A stretch of DNA of 64,000 nucleotides from Procambarus clarkii (taxonomy: Eukaryota > Arthropoda > Malacostraca > Decapoda > Cambaridae): assembly GCF_040958095.1 (NCBI RefSeq), contig NC_091230.1, positions 13,700,395 to 13,764,394 of the forward strand, in the 5' to 3' direction. The translations under genes and the position numbers were made by a program. The first letter of the stretch is position 1, and every line of letters begins with the position of its first letter. Below are positions 1 through 11,197 of this stretch, piece after piece. The notes beneath the pieces are model-generated. The model made no database searches. It saw only the letters and a list, made by a program, of their open reading frames with translations, and was not told the origin of the DNA.

Positions 1-1303
1 AGAAGAGACGCATGGTTTGGGACATTTTCTTCGACGCAGAGCAACATTTTAGCTGGAAAGGATAATGGGAACGACGAGAGACGTTCTCAAGGTGGAAGGA
101 GTTGAATGATGTCATCATAGACCAATGAGGAGGAAGCAAGGACATGATGCGTCACGTAAAAGACGGTCTGTGATTGGCGAAGACGTCACTTTAACTGTAA
201 CCAATCTATACATCTCAACTATCCCTCCATCAACCTAACCTACCTTCGCTATGTTTCTTTACTCTTTACCTCCACCTTCCAACACCTTCCTTCCCTCCTT
301 CCATCCTCCACTATCCCTCCCACCTCAACCTTCCCTCACATGCATCAACATCGATAACTGCTGGTGTGTGAAGCACACGGAGATGCAGAAGAGTTCTGAG
401 ATATTCCGTCAGAGATCTGAATTACGAATGTTGCCAGCCTCCGGCGGTGAGTCCCAGGGAGCACAAGCGCTACCATTTTATTATTCAGTTATACCAGAGG
501 TTGTTTTACTAGGACTTGTTTTAAAATGATTCATGGATAAAGTATGTCGTTCGGTTCAGAGGAGAACAGGATTCCATTATATTTTGCTGCTCAACTTCTT
601 TAAAGCTCGATGTACTTCGCACGATGTTCTTGTGATAGATTTGGAGAAGAAGAAGAATTACAGTAATGCGGCAAGAGCCTCGGGGACTGCAGGAGTCATT
701 ATCTGAACGGATTTTATGCGTCTGGGGACTTGGCTCCTCAATAGGTATCGTATCATCTCTTCCGGGTGCTGTGTAGCGTGAGGGAGTCGAGTGCTCCTGT
801 TATTATGTTGCGTATCTCATTCCACGACGAGGAGGCTTGGCTCAGTGGGGATTGGGCTCATACAAGCTAACAGTCAATCAGGGCTTCTTTCACACTGCTT
901 CTCCCAGGAACACAGCAAATCGCTTGCTGACAAACATTCTTGTTGTTTATAATTAAGGAATATAAGATCGAAGGAGGCAAAGATAGCAACCAATGACAAT
1001 TTATAACCACTATATAGTAGTAAATGGAGACATGACAAGGATGAAACCGCCAGAGTCTTTCACTGAGGTAATCCACAGGACTACAACAGCAGTGCGTCCA
1101 TTAGAAGCTCGACTTTTAAACAAGGAAGAAGTATATTGTTACCAGAGGAAAATAAGCTGAATATCGAGGGAACCTGAAGATGTGACATGGGAACACAAAA
1201 CTCTTGAGGCTTAAATAAAGGAGCATAACAACAGAGCCTGTCAGAGAGGAAACGAGGTGATCGACCTGTCTTGCAAATTAAGACATGATATTCACTGCAA
1301 CCT
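1..1303. other. No gene recognised
   Basis: Mixed-composition sequence with a pyrimidine-rich patch near 255-335. The short open frames here resemble no protein I know and lack codon structure. Nothing repetitive was matched to the rest of the window. Confidence 0.5.
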
Positions 1304-1655
1304 GTCCTCTTACAAATTATGTCTGAATTTGGCCGTTTGTCCATATGCCTGTAAATAGACGTAATTTGAAAATTAAACATAATTTAAAATAAATTTTTAA
1401 TTTCTTTTTTTCTCCAAACAGCAAGTTAGGGGTACTCTGGTAGGTTAGGAGGGCAGGAAGTTCTCCTAAGATTTTAAAACGTCATGAAAACCATTAATTG
1501 AAAGTTTCTTATCTTAACCTAACCGAGTAAGCCGGAGGACTCCAAACAGAAAACGGGACAGAACGTCACTTTCGTAAGCCGATTTCATTTCAAATTACGT
1601 CCATTTCTGGCCGTACGGGCAAACGAGCGAATAGCGACGTAATTTTAAGAGGAGC
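1304..1655 (+). mobile_element. MITE copy 1 (non-autonomous DNA transposon)
   Basis: This is a 352-bp element with imperfect terminal inverted repeats of about 65 bp. The left end starts gtcctcttacaaatta and the reverse complement of the right end starts gctcctcttaaaattac. Both ends also contain 'ggacgtaatttgaaa'-like sequence. A second copy in reverse orientation lies at 41674-42017 with the same interior (the 'ttcatgacgttttgacac'-type block and a 'gagtcctctggcttactcgg'-type block). It has no coding capacity, and the target duplication is not clear. Confidence 0.75.
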
Positions 1656-1786
1656 GGTTGTATGCTGGCAGACATAGGAACACACAGAACGAACTATCGC
1701 TAGACACTAATGACCAATGTTAGAACATAATGGTCTGGGTGAGAACTGGAAAGGGAGGGCATAAACCTGTTGAGATTCCTGAAACT

Positions 1787-1962
1787 GGGGCCTGACGGCT
1801 GAGTGGACAGCGCTCGTGGTTCGTAGTCCTAAGGGTCTGGGTTCGATCCCCATGGGAGGCAGAAATACATGGACAGAGTTTCTCTCACCCTGATGCACGT
1901 GTTCACCTAGCAGTAAATAGGTCTTCTGGAGTTACGACAGCTGCTACGGATTGCTTCCTGGG
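1787..1962 (+). mobile_element. SINE-1 copy with tRNA-like head (head type a)
   Basis: The head (1787-1861) is tRNA-like. It has a B box 'ggttcgatccc' at 1840-1850 and an A-box-like 'ggctgagtgga' near 1796-1806. The body that follows ('cacctagcagtaaatag' and 'gctgctacggattgcttcctggg') is shared with the copies at 22375, 42780, 45568 and 53139. The 3' end is cut off by, or runs into, a LINE-A 3' end in the opposite orientation at 1971. Such heads are relics of Pol III promoters, not working tRNA genes. Confidence 0.75.
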
Positions 1963-1970
1963 TGTGTATG

Positions 1971-2265
1971 TACTCACCTAATTGTGCTTGCGGGGGTTAA
2001 GCTCTGGCTCTTTGGTCCAGCCTCTCAACCGTCAATCAATTGATGTACAGATTCCTGAGCCTACTGGGCTCTATCATATCTACATTTGAAACTGTGTATG
2101 GAGTCAGCCTCTACCACATCACTTCCTAGTGCATTCCATTTACTAACTACTCTGACACTGAAAACGTTCTCTCTAATTTCTCTGTGGCTCATTTGGGAAC
2201 TCAGCTTCCACCTGTGTCCTCTTATGCGTGTATCACCCGTGTTAAATAGTCCATCCTTGTCTACG
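1971..2265 (-). mobile_element. LINE-A fragment, 5'-truncated
   Basis: On the minus strand this reads as the C-terminus of the LINE-A reverse transcriptase plus the 3' UTR ending in 'aggtgagtac'. It sits head-to-tail with the larger copy at 2281-6084. Its truncated 5' edge abuts the (GT)n tail of that copy (2266-2280), so it probably inserted into that tail. Confidence 0.85.
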
Positions 2266-2384
2266 CTGTGTGTGTGTGTGTACTCACCTAGTTGTACTCA
2301 CCTAGTTGTGTTTGCGGGGGTTGAGCTCTGGCTCTTTGGTCCCGCCTCTCAACCGTCAATCAACAGGTGTACAGATCCCTGAGC

Positions 2385-3236
2385 CTATCGGGCTCTATCA
2401 TATCTACACTTGAAACTGTGTATGGAGTCAGCCTCCACCACATCACTTCCTAATGCATTCCATTTGTCAACCACTCTGACGCTAAGAAAGTTCTTTCTAA
2501 TATCTCTGTGGCTCATTTGGGCACTCATTTTCCACCTGTGTCCCCTTGTACGTGTTCCCCTTGTGTTAAATAAACTGTCTTTATCTACCCTATCAATTCC
2601 CTTCAGAATCTTGAATGTGGTGATCATGTCCCCCCTAACTCTTCTGTCTTCCAGCGAAGTGAGGTTTAATTCCAGTAGTCTCTCCTCGTAGCTCATACCT
2701 CTCAGCTCGGGTACTAGTCTGGTGGCAAACCTTTGAATCTTTTCCAGTTTAGTCTTATCCTTGACTAGATATGGACTCCATGTTGGGGCTGCATACTTCA
2801 GGATTGGCCTGACATATGTGGTATACAAAGTTCTGAATGATTCTTTACACAAGTTTCTGAATGCCGTTCGTATGTTGGCCAGCCTGGCATATGCCGCTGA
2901 TGTTATCCGCTTGATATGTGCTGCCGGAGACAGGTCTGGCGTGATATCAACCCCCAAGTCTTTTTCCTTCTCTGACTTCTGAAGAATTTCCTCTCCCAGA
3001 TGATACCTTGTATCTGGCCTCCTGCTCCCTACACCTATCTTCATTACATTACATTTGGTTGGGTTAAACTCTAACAACCATTTGTTCGACCATTCCTTCA
3101 GCTTGTCTAGGTCTTCTTGAAGCCTCAAACAGTCCTCTTCTGTTTTAATCCTTCTCATAATTTTAGCATCGTCCGCAAACATTGAGAGAAATGAATCGAT
3201 ACCCTCTGAGAGATCATTTACATATATCAGAAACAA
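2385..3236 (-). pseudogene. LINE-A reverse transcriptase, palm to C-terminus
   Basis: A 283-codon frame begins in the palm just after the 'SGVPQGS' region. It has 'YVNDL', then the catalytic FADD box ('SMFADDAKI', 3159-3184), then the thumb and C-terminal part with 'TTYVRPILKYAAPTWSPY', 'LEKIQRFATRLVPELRGM' and 'EADSIHSFKCRYDRAR'. It is the continuation of the 3227-5818 frame, separated from it by a single-base shift near 3280. This C-terminal stretch is the segment that survives in most of the truncated LINE-A copies in the window. Confidence 0.88.
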
Positions 3237-5818
3237 GATAGGACCGAGTACAGAGCCCTGTGGGACTCCACTGGTGACTTCACGCCAGTCTCACCCCTCA
3301 CCGTAATTCTCTGCTTCCTATTGCTTAGATACTCCCTTATCCACTGGAGCACCTTACCAGCTACACCTGCCTGTCTCTCCAGCTTATGTACCAGCCTCTT
3401 ATGCGGTACTGTGTCAAAGGCTTTCCAACAATCCAAGAAAATGCAGTCTGCCCAGCCCTCTCTTTCTTGCTTAATCTTTGTCACCTGATCATAGAATTCT
3501 ATCAAGCTTGCAAGGCAAGATTTACCCTCCCTGAACCCATGTTGGCAATTTGTTACGAAGTCCCTTCTCTCCAGATGTGTTACCAGGTTTTTTCTCTCGA
3601 TCTTCTCCATCACCTTGCATGGTATACAAGTCAAGGACACTGGCCTGTAGTTTAGTGCCTCTTGCCTGTCGCCCTTTTTGTATATTGGGACCACATTCGC
3701 CGTCTTCCATATTTCTGGTAGGTCTCCCATCTCCAGTGACTTACTATACACTATGGAGAGTGGCAAGCAAAGTGCCTCTGCACACTCTTTCAGTATCCAT
3801 GGTGAGATCCCATCTGGACCAACAGCCTTTCTAACATCCAGATCCAGCAGGTGTCTCTTGACCTCCTCTCTCGTAATTTCGAACTCTTCCAAGGCCGCCT
3901 GGTTTACCTCCCTTTCTCCTAGCACAGTGACCTCACCTTGTTCTATTGTGAAGACCTCCTGGAACCTCTTGTTGAGTTTTTCACACACCTCTCTGTCATT
4001 CTCTGTATACCTGTCCTCGCCTGTTCGAAGTTTCAATACCTGTTCTTTCACTGTTGTTTTCCTTCTGATGTGACTGTGGAGTAGCTTTGGTTCGGTCTTG
4101 GCTTTGTTTGCTATATCATTTTCAAAACTTTTCTCTGCTTCTCTTCTCACCCTGACGTACTCATTCCTGGTTCTCTGGTATCTCTCTCTGCTTTCTGGTG
4201 TTCTGTTATTCCGGAAGTTCCTCCACGCCCTTTTGTTCAGTTTCTTCGCTTCCATACATGCCCTATTATACCATGGATTCTTCTGTTGCTTCTCGGATTT
4301 TTCCCTTTGGGCCGGGATGAACCTGTTAACTGCCTCCTGACACTTTTGGGTAACATAGTCCATCATACCCTGTACGGACTTATCTCTGAGGTCTGTGTCC
4401 CAAGGTATTTCACTTAGGAAACTTCTCATCTGTTCATAATTTCCCTTTCGGTATGCCAGCCTTTTGATTCCTAGTTCTTTTTTGGGGGAGATAAGTCCTA
4501 GCTCTACCAGGTACTCGAAGTTCAATACACTGTGGTCACTCATTCCCAAGGGCGCTTCCATCTTAACTTCTCTTATATCCCACTCATTTAGGGTAAATAT
4601 CAAATCAAGCATTGCTGGTTCATCTTCTCCTCTCATTCTTGTTGGTTCTTTGATGTGCTGGCTAAGAAAGTTTCTTGTTGCCACGTCCAGCAGCTTAGCC
4701 CTCCATGTTTCTGGTTCTCCATACGGGTCTCTGTTCTTCCAATCTATCTTCCCATGGTTGAAGTCTCCCATAATTAGTAGTCCAGATCCATTCCTGCTAG
4801 CAACAGAAGCTGCTCTTTCTATTATGTTAATGGTGGCCATGTTGTTTCTATCATATTCCTGTCTAGGTCTTCTGTCATTTGGTGGTGGATTATATATGAC
4901 TACGACTATAATTTTTTTCCCTCCATTTGTTACGGTACCTGTTATGTAGTCACTGAAACCTTCACAGATCTGAATATCCATCTCCTCAAAATCCCAGCCT
5001 TTTCTTACCAGCAGAGCTACACCACCCCCACCTCTTCCTTCCCTCTCTTTCCTCATAACATAATAGTCCTGTGGGAACACTGCGTTTGTTATCGTTTTCG
5101 TGATCTTTGTTTCTGTGAGGGCTATTATGTCTGGGTTTTCCTCTAGTACCCGTTCTCCAAGCTCATTTGCTTTATTTGTAATTCCATCTATGTTAGTGTA
5201 CATCGCTTTGAGGCTCACTTTCTTCTGTCCCTTCTCAAATCGCCTCCTTGGTGAGTGTTCTGCTGGTGGGTGAGGCTGTTCCATGGGTGTGAGGACCTGT
5301 GAGGTGGATAACAGGGTCTCAGAGGATACTGGGATGAGGGGCGGGGGATCCAGTGAAGGGGGAGGGACAGAGAGGGTATGGGGTGAAAGGGGAGGGAGGA
5401 CGGGAAGGAAAGGGGGGAGGGAGGACTCGGGAGGAGGGGAGGGGTAGAAGGGTGGGGATTGGGTGTGGGGGGAGGGAGATTTGGCTGAACATTTGAGTGG
5501 GTGCAGGGAGGGTTTGGGGTAGGGGGGGTTTTCTATGCAGAGGGGGGAGGCGGGGTTATCCTCCCTTCTGGTGTTACTGGGTAGCTGGTTGTGGGTTCCC
5601 CCCCTCGCTTCTAGGGGTGTTGTGTTGGGGCCTGTGACTTCCTGGTTTTCCCCTCTCGCCCTGCGCCTCTTCTTTGCTTCTGCCGCCACGGCTCTCTCCT
5701 CCCTTGTCATGTCTCTCTGGAGGAATACATTATATAATTTTCCCACGTTTTTCAGGGAGCTCTTCCTTGATAGGATCTTCTCCTTTGTGCTCTCGTTTGC
5801 AAACACTATCTTTATCAT
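3227..5818 (-). pseudogene. LINE-A polyprotein: ORF1 tail, endonuclease, RT fingers/palm
   Basis: An 863-codon frame. Residues 1-60 look like the end of an ORF1 RNA-binding domain followed by a basic stretch (AKKRRR). Residues 70-200 are proline-rich. An AP-type endonuclease runs from about 205 to 440, with 'LTETK' (catalytic Glu), 'MGDFNHG' near 353 and 'SDHS' near 428. RT then begins ('AVGPDGISPWILKE', 'LNYRPVSLT', 'GFREGKSC'), with the motif-A aspartates in 'FLDCWKAFDTVPH' near 796. The frame is lost just before the SGVPQGS motif. The frame is open upstream of the first Met to about 5880. Its activity is broken in this copy, although the domains themselves are well preserved, which suggests a fairly young insertion. 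Confidence 0.88.
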
Positions 5819-5873
5819 TCGGTCTCGGTCTTTGTTGTACCAACCTAGCCTGAAAACCTTCTCAATGCTATGC

Positions 5874-6084
5874 TCAACACCCTTCCATGTCTAGTGCCTT
5901 TAGTACTTCATTCACTGATGTTTTGTCCTTGTCATTCCACTCTGTCCTATTTGAGCCTTCCTGCTCTTTAATACCCACAGCAACCACTGATCTGTTCCTT
6001 TCCAGCAGTTGGCTAGTGGAGCGTGCCGCCTCTTGTGAGGTGGCTGCTTTCATGGCCACCTCCATCACTGCAGTCATTACTTCA
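5874..6084 (-). pseudogene. LINE-A ORF1-like fragment
   Basis: About 70 codons are open to the 5' truncation point ('NNSEVMTAVMEV...'). They join the downstream polyprotein after a one-base shift near 5874. The downstream sequence 'EHSIEKVFRLGWYNKDRDR' continues the same domain in the other frame. The likely role is the RNA-binding part of the LINE ribonucleoprotein. It is too short to classify. Confidence 0.65.
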
Positions 6085-6090
6085 GAGTTA

Positions 6091-6127
6091 TTTTTGTGTG
6101 TGTGTGTGCGTGTGTGTGTGTGTGTGT

Positions 6128-6202
<75 letters not shown>

Positions 6203-6212
6203 TGTGTGTGTG
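6091..6212. repeat. (TG)n microsatellite
   Basis: About 120 bp of nearly pure TG with rare interruptions. It lies between the truncated 5' edge of LINE-A and a SINE-1/LINE-A 3' tail. At 22545-22566 the same order (TG)n, A-run, tail occurs inside a SINE, so this tract may be the expanded interior of a SINE remnant. Confidence 0.9.
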
Positions 6213-6301
6213 TGTAAAAAAAAATATTAGTTGATTGACAGTTGAGAGGCGGGCTCAAAGAGTCAAAGCTCAATCCCCGCAAGCACAACTATGTGAGTAC
6301 T
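6213..6301 (+). mobile_element. SINE-1 / LINE-A shared 3' tail
   Basis: An A-run is followed by 'gttgattgacagttgagagg', then 'ctcaatccccgcaagcacaa', then the 'gtgagtac' terminus. The arrangement matches the tail of the SINE at 22375-22680 rather than LINE-A proper, because the A-run and preceding TG tract are part of that SINE's layout. Confidence 0.7.
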
Positions 6302-6327
6302 TACACACACACACACATACACACACA

Positions 6328-6366
<39 letters not shown>

Positions 6367-6380
6367 ACACACACACACAC

Positions 6381-6450
<70 letters not shown>
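6302..6450. repeat. (CA)n microsatellite grown from a retroposon tail
   Basis: About 150 bp of CA repeats begin exactly at the 'gtgagtac' terminus of the preceding tail and are followed directly by the next LINE-A copy. Confidence 0.9.
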
Positions 6451-6451
<1 letters not shown>

Positions 6452-7050
6452 TGATGGCGTTCCTGAACGCCATCAGAACGGCGTTCAGGAACCTGTGTAA
6501 GGAATCATTCAGAATCTTGTACACCACATATGTAAGACCAATCCTGGAGTATGCGGCCCCAGCATGGAGCCCGTACCTTGTCAAGCACAAGACGAAGCTG
6601 GAAAAAGTCCAAAGGTATGCTACTAGACTAGTCCCAGAACTAAGAGGCATGAGTTATGAGGAAAGGCTGCGGGAAATGCACCTCACGACACTGGAAGACA
6701 GAAGAGTAAGGGGGGACATGATCACAACCTACAAAATCCTCAGGGGAATCGACCGGGTAAACAAGGACGAACTTTTCAACACTGGTGGGACGCGAACAAG
6801 GGGACACAGGTGGAAGCTGAGTACCCAAATGAGCCACAGAGACGTTAGAAAGAACTTTTTCAGTGTCAGAGTAGTTAGCAAATGGAATGCATTAGGAAGT
6901 GATGTGGTGGAGGCTGACTCCATTCACAGTTTCAAATGTAGATATGATAGAGCCCAATAGGCTCAGGAATCTGTACACCAGTTGATTGACGGTTGAGAGG
7001 CGGGACCAAAGAGCCAGAGCTCAACCCCCGCAAGCACAATTAGGTGAGTA
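6451..7050 (+). mobile_element. LINE-A copy, 5'-truncated, RT C-terminus intact
   Basis: An open frame from the junction to 6960 encodes the RT C-terminal part ('TTYVRPILEYAAPAWSPY' through 'SFKCRYDRAQ' stop), followed by the complete 3' UTR and a short CA tail. The 5' junction carries small perfect palindromes: 6453-6462 against 6465-6474, and 6462-6471 against 6480-6489. These look like a snap-back event at the end of reverse transcription. Confidence 0.9.
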
Positions 7051-7061
7051 CACACACACGC

Positions 7062-8245
7062 TGAAATTACAGTAACATGATATATTTTTTTGAACAAGCC
7101 TTGAACCAGAACAAGGTAATTCCAGGAGACTAGGGGTATCCAGGACGAAATTAAAGCATTGTTTAATTTTTTCACTCAACTCTTGAAGCACTTGAAGCTC
7201 TGTGCTGAAAATTCATGAGTAATGAAGTTTTGTGAATTGCTCTTTGACCTACTTCCTCCACAGCCTGGGTTATGTCATGGGCTCTGGCACGAGGCAGGTA
7301 AAAACACCCACCATACAGGGAGTCCTGACATAAAACTCCACCAGTTATCCATTCATCATTTAATCACCTTTCAACACGTGTCAAAGTGAAAGACTTCTTT
7401 GTTCATATTTAAAAGAGGAAACCTATTGTCAATTTCGACATGACAGACATTAACTTTGTCATATTCACTGTGTTTCACGCTAGATGAAATTCGGTATTTT
7501 CATGTGATGAATAAATGTCTTCAATGACTTTATACTCGGTAAAATTAGAGTACATTGCCTCATTTTGCAATACATCGATTTGTTATTACCATTAATATTT
7601 GTCAACTTTCATGTACATTGCTTTTTCAAGCGGGGACAAAATAGAAAATTTTTCTCTTCAATCTGAACATTCATGGTCAACATTCATCCAAAAGAAAAAT
7701 GTTTTCAGATTTATACAATATCGTTTTCAAGGGTAAAATCTTTCTCGAAAAAAAAATTTCCCAGCTCCAATTTATTAGCTACCAACTGGTTCGAGGAATA
7801 TACCTGCATTCAGAATTGTTTAAATATATCATCCCATAAACCTTTCACGACTCGTGTCACACATGGGGAAGCTGGCAGGGAATTATTTATCTGAGAACCA
7901 TTGCATCCTGTGCTTAATTATTTTTTAGTTTGCGAAAATGATATCGCTGAGGTTAATGGGGTAATTTTATTTTATTAACTCTGCTAATTAAAACATATAA
8001 CAATCAAAATCTCTCACTCTCTCTCGACTGATTTTATTTGCTGAGATTATAACACGTGGAAGAACAAAAGGATATATAATGCGCTGTCTAGCGGCCTTTT
8101 GTTTTCTCTGACCAGATCTCAGGGTAAGTTTCCAAGGCTTACCGTTACGGTGTGTGGGTGGACGGTGTAATGATAGGTGTAGGCTGTTTAGTGGTGGAGT
8201 GTGTGTGTGTGTGTGTTGCTGTGGTTGGTGCGGTGTGTTTGTCCC
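7062..8245. other. AT-rich sequence, no gene recognised
   Basis: AT-rich unique-looking sequence with homopolymer runs. I see no conserved frame, tRNA-like box or repeat shared with other parts of the window. Confidence 0.5.
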
Positions 8246-9772
8246 CCACAAACACAGCACCCTACTCCCTCCACAATTACAGCACTCTACACCCCCACAA
8301 ACACAGCACCCTACACCCCCACAAACACAGCACCCGACACCCCCACAAACACAGCACCCTACACCCCCACAAACACAGCACCCGACACCCCCACAAACAC
8401 AGCACCCTACACCCCCACAAACACAGCACCCTACACCCCCACAAACACAGCACCCTACACCCTACACAAACACAGCACCCTACACCTCTACAAACACAGC
8501 ACCCTACACCACAAACACAGCACCCTACACCCCCACAAACACAGCACCCTACACCCCCACAAACACAGCACCCTACACCCCCACAAACACAGCACCCTAC
8601 ACCCTACACAAACACAGCACCCTACACCTCTACAAACACAGCACCCTACACCACAAACACAGCACCCTACACCCCCACAAACACAGCACCCTTACACCCC
8701 TACAAACACAGCACCCTACACCTCCACAAACACAGCGCCCTACACCACAAACACAGCACCCTACACCTCTACAAACACAGCACCCTACACCCCCACAAAC
8801 ACAGCACCCTACACCCTACACAAACACAGCACCCTACACCTCTACAAACACAGCACCCTACACTACAAACACAGCACCCTACACCCCCACAAACAGAGCA
8901 CCCTTACACCTCTACAAACACAGCACCCTACACCCCCACAAACACAGCACCCTACACCCCCACAAACACAGCACCCTACACCCACACAAACACAGCACCC
9001 TACACCCCCACAAACAGAGCACCCTTACACCTCTACAAACACAACACCCTACACCCCCACAAACACAGCACCCTACACCCCCCACAAACACAGCACCCTA
9101 CACCCCCACACAAACACAGCACCCTACACCCCCACAAACACAGCACCCTACACCTCCACAAACACAGCACCCGACACCCCCACAAACACAGCACCCTACA
9201 CCCCCACAAACACAGCACCCTACACCTCCACAAACACAGCACCCTACACCACAAACACAGCACCCTACACCCCCACAAACACAGCACCCTTACACCCCTG
9301 CAAACACAGCACCCTACACCTCCACAAACACAGCACCCTACACCCCCACAAACACAGCACCCTACACCCCCACAAACACAGCACCCTACACCCCCACACA
9401 AACACAGCACCCTACACCCCCACAAACACAGCACCCTACACCTCCACAAACACAGCACCCTACACCCCCACAAACACAGCGCCCGACACCCCCCACAAAC
9501 ACAGCACCCTACACCCCCCCCCCCACACACACACAAACACAGCACCCTACACCCCCCCCCCCCACACACAAACACAGCACCCTACACCCCCCCCCCCCCC
9601 CACACACAAACACAGCACCCTACACCCCCCCCCACACACAAACACAGCACCCTACACCCCCCCACACACAAACACAGCACCCTACACCCCCCCCCCACAC
9701 ACAAACACAGCACCCTACACCCCCCCCCCACACACAAACACAGCACCCTACACCCCCCCCCCCCACCAACAC
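8246..9772. repeat. 24-bp minisatellite, about 63 units
   Basis: The unit length is 24 bp (for example 8297-8320, core 'acaaacacagcaccctaca' plus a C run). Because 24 is a multiple of 3 and the unit has no stop in any plus frame, three overlapping frames stay open for about 550-577 codons. These are artefacts of composition. Variants with shortened or lengthened C runs mark the right end (9510-9770). Confidence 0.93.
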
Positions 9773-10440
9773 AACGCACCACACTACATTCGTCGAATTC
9801 CCGGGAAACGCCATTTCCGGGTCATTTCCCTCTTTGTCACAAAGAATTAAGATAGATGATCGAGTATTAACACGAAAAGAAAAATAGTTTTGATACGATA
9901 AGACGAGGATAAAGCCACAAGAGCGACATAGAAGCCAGATGATTGGGAGGAAGATTGCACAATTGTTTACGATTCAGGAGACAAGAAGAACGATTTGGAC
10001 AATTTATTTTACGAGTGAAAAGAAGAACTATTGGATTTTTGTTTCTGTTTTTATCTATGACACGACGTTAACAACAACATTTTGAGAAAAGATAGATAGC
10101 ACGACAATTGCATCATGGTGCTGAACCACAGAACGACTCATTCAGCAGTAGTCATCAAGGTCTTAATTACTTGTCTTTTAGTGAAATGCAGAATTGTATT
10201 ATATCAAATTCTTATTAATGTTATTATACATTAAGGTTTTGTGCATTGGCATCGGGTTAAGATAGGTCTGATGTTTTGGCTCTGTTGTACAAATAAATCA
10301 TTATTTGTATTTATATATCCTATTCTTCACATTATCTAAAGGCTCGTTAATTTATCAGCCGTCTCCTGTTGCTTAACGACAAATACTTTATAAGTGAAAG
10401 GATGGGAAAGGAATTTTTAGAGGAAAGCGCCAAGATATTA
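9773..10440. other. Unique sequence, no gene recognised
   Basis: AT-rich sequence between the minisatellite and a SINE. Short frames only, with no recognisable motif. Confidence 0.5.
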
Positions 10441-10590
10441 CGACTATATAGCACTGGGAAGGATGTCAGGATAAGGATTTGGGATGGGACGGGGGGAGGA
10501 ATGGTGCCCAACCATTTGGACGGTCGGGGATTGAACGCTGACCTGCATGAAGTGAGACCTTCGCTCTACCCTCAAGCCCAAGTGGTTGGT
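10441..10590 (-). mobile_element. SINE-2 copy, tRNA-like head
   Basis: On the minus strand the head (about 10588-10510) has an A-box-like 'gggtagagcga' and a B box 'gcgttcaatcccc'. The body follows ('cccaaatccttatcctga', 'gtgctatatagtcgtaat'). The plus-strand copy at 15721-15925 aligns along its whole length. Confidence 0.75.
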
Positions 10591-11019
10591 CTCCACTTAA
10601 CAAGTGAGTGTATGCTGCTCACAACTGATTACCTTCAAGTTTTTCTCGAACAATGCTTCACTTGTTTCTTATGTTCCAGTACACGTTTCCAAATGATTAT
10701 CCTAGCACTGTAAATTAAAATAATTATCAGTAGAATCAAAGACTCCTACCGTAACCTACCTTAGGCTTACGGAACCACAAACAACAAATTGTTTTATTCG
10801 ATTATGAATGAAAATATTTTGAGTGACAAGAGATGAATACTTTTTAAACGCATTCTTCGGGAATACCGCAGCCTGGAGGACCATAGCCTGTGGATGAGCT
10901 AATTTTCTAACCGTTCCTCACGCTGTGTTCGCTTAAAAACACATTCAATAATTTTGAAGGACTCTGAAATGAAATACTGTATCACAATTTAACACAAATA
11001 TTGTTACGTTATTAATTGA

Positions 11020-11197
11020 TGCATAGTGGAACCACCATAACGTGATCGATCAATGGGAAAATATTGAGGCAATGCGATGGGATCGAACTATTGTCCCATG
11101 ACACACTACGGAATGACAGAACACGAGTTTTCTCCCATTACATTGCTTCAATATTTTCTCATTAATCGACCACATTATAGTGATTCCACTGTGCATA
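11020..11197. mobile_element. Fold-back MITE-like element
   Basis: The two arms are inverted repeats of about 62 bp: 11021-11084 ('gcatagtggaaccaccataa' onward) and the reverse complement of 11135-11196 ('gcacagtggaatcactataa' onward). They are roughly 80% identical by eye and enclose a short loop. There is no coding content. The family and target duplication are not resolved. Confidence 0.6.

Larger units (their letters stand above)
2281..6084 (-). mobile_element. LINE-A, nearly full ORF2-bearing non-LTR retrotransposon
   Basis: A non-LTR retrotransposon carries the end of an ORF1-like domain, an AP-type endonuclease and a reverse transcriptase. It also has a short 3' UTR with the family's end 'ctaggtgagtac' followed by CA repeats. 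The 5' edge at about 6084 falls inside coding sequence and directly meets a (TG)n tract, so the copy is 5'-truncated. Reading-frame breaks occur near 5874 and near 3280. The architecture (APE-type endonuclease, RT, no RNase H, microsatellite-like tail) fits the CR1/L2 group. The clade assignment is an inference. Confidence 0.9.

Noticed and set aside
8152-9887. Three overlapping long open frames (549-577 codons) rich in His/Thr/Pro
   Set aside because: They run through a 24-bp tandem repeat with no stop in any plus frame. There is no codon bias, start context or homology.
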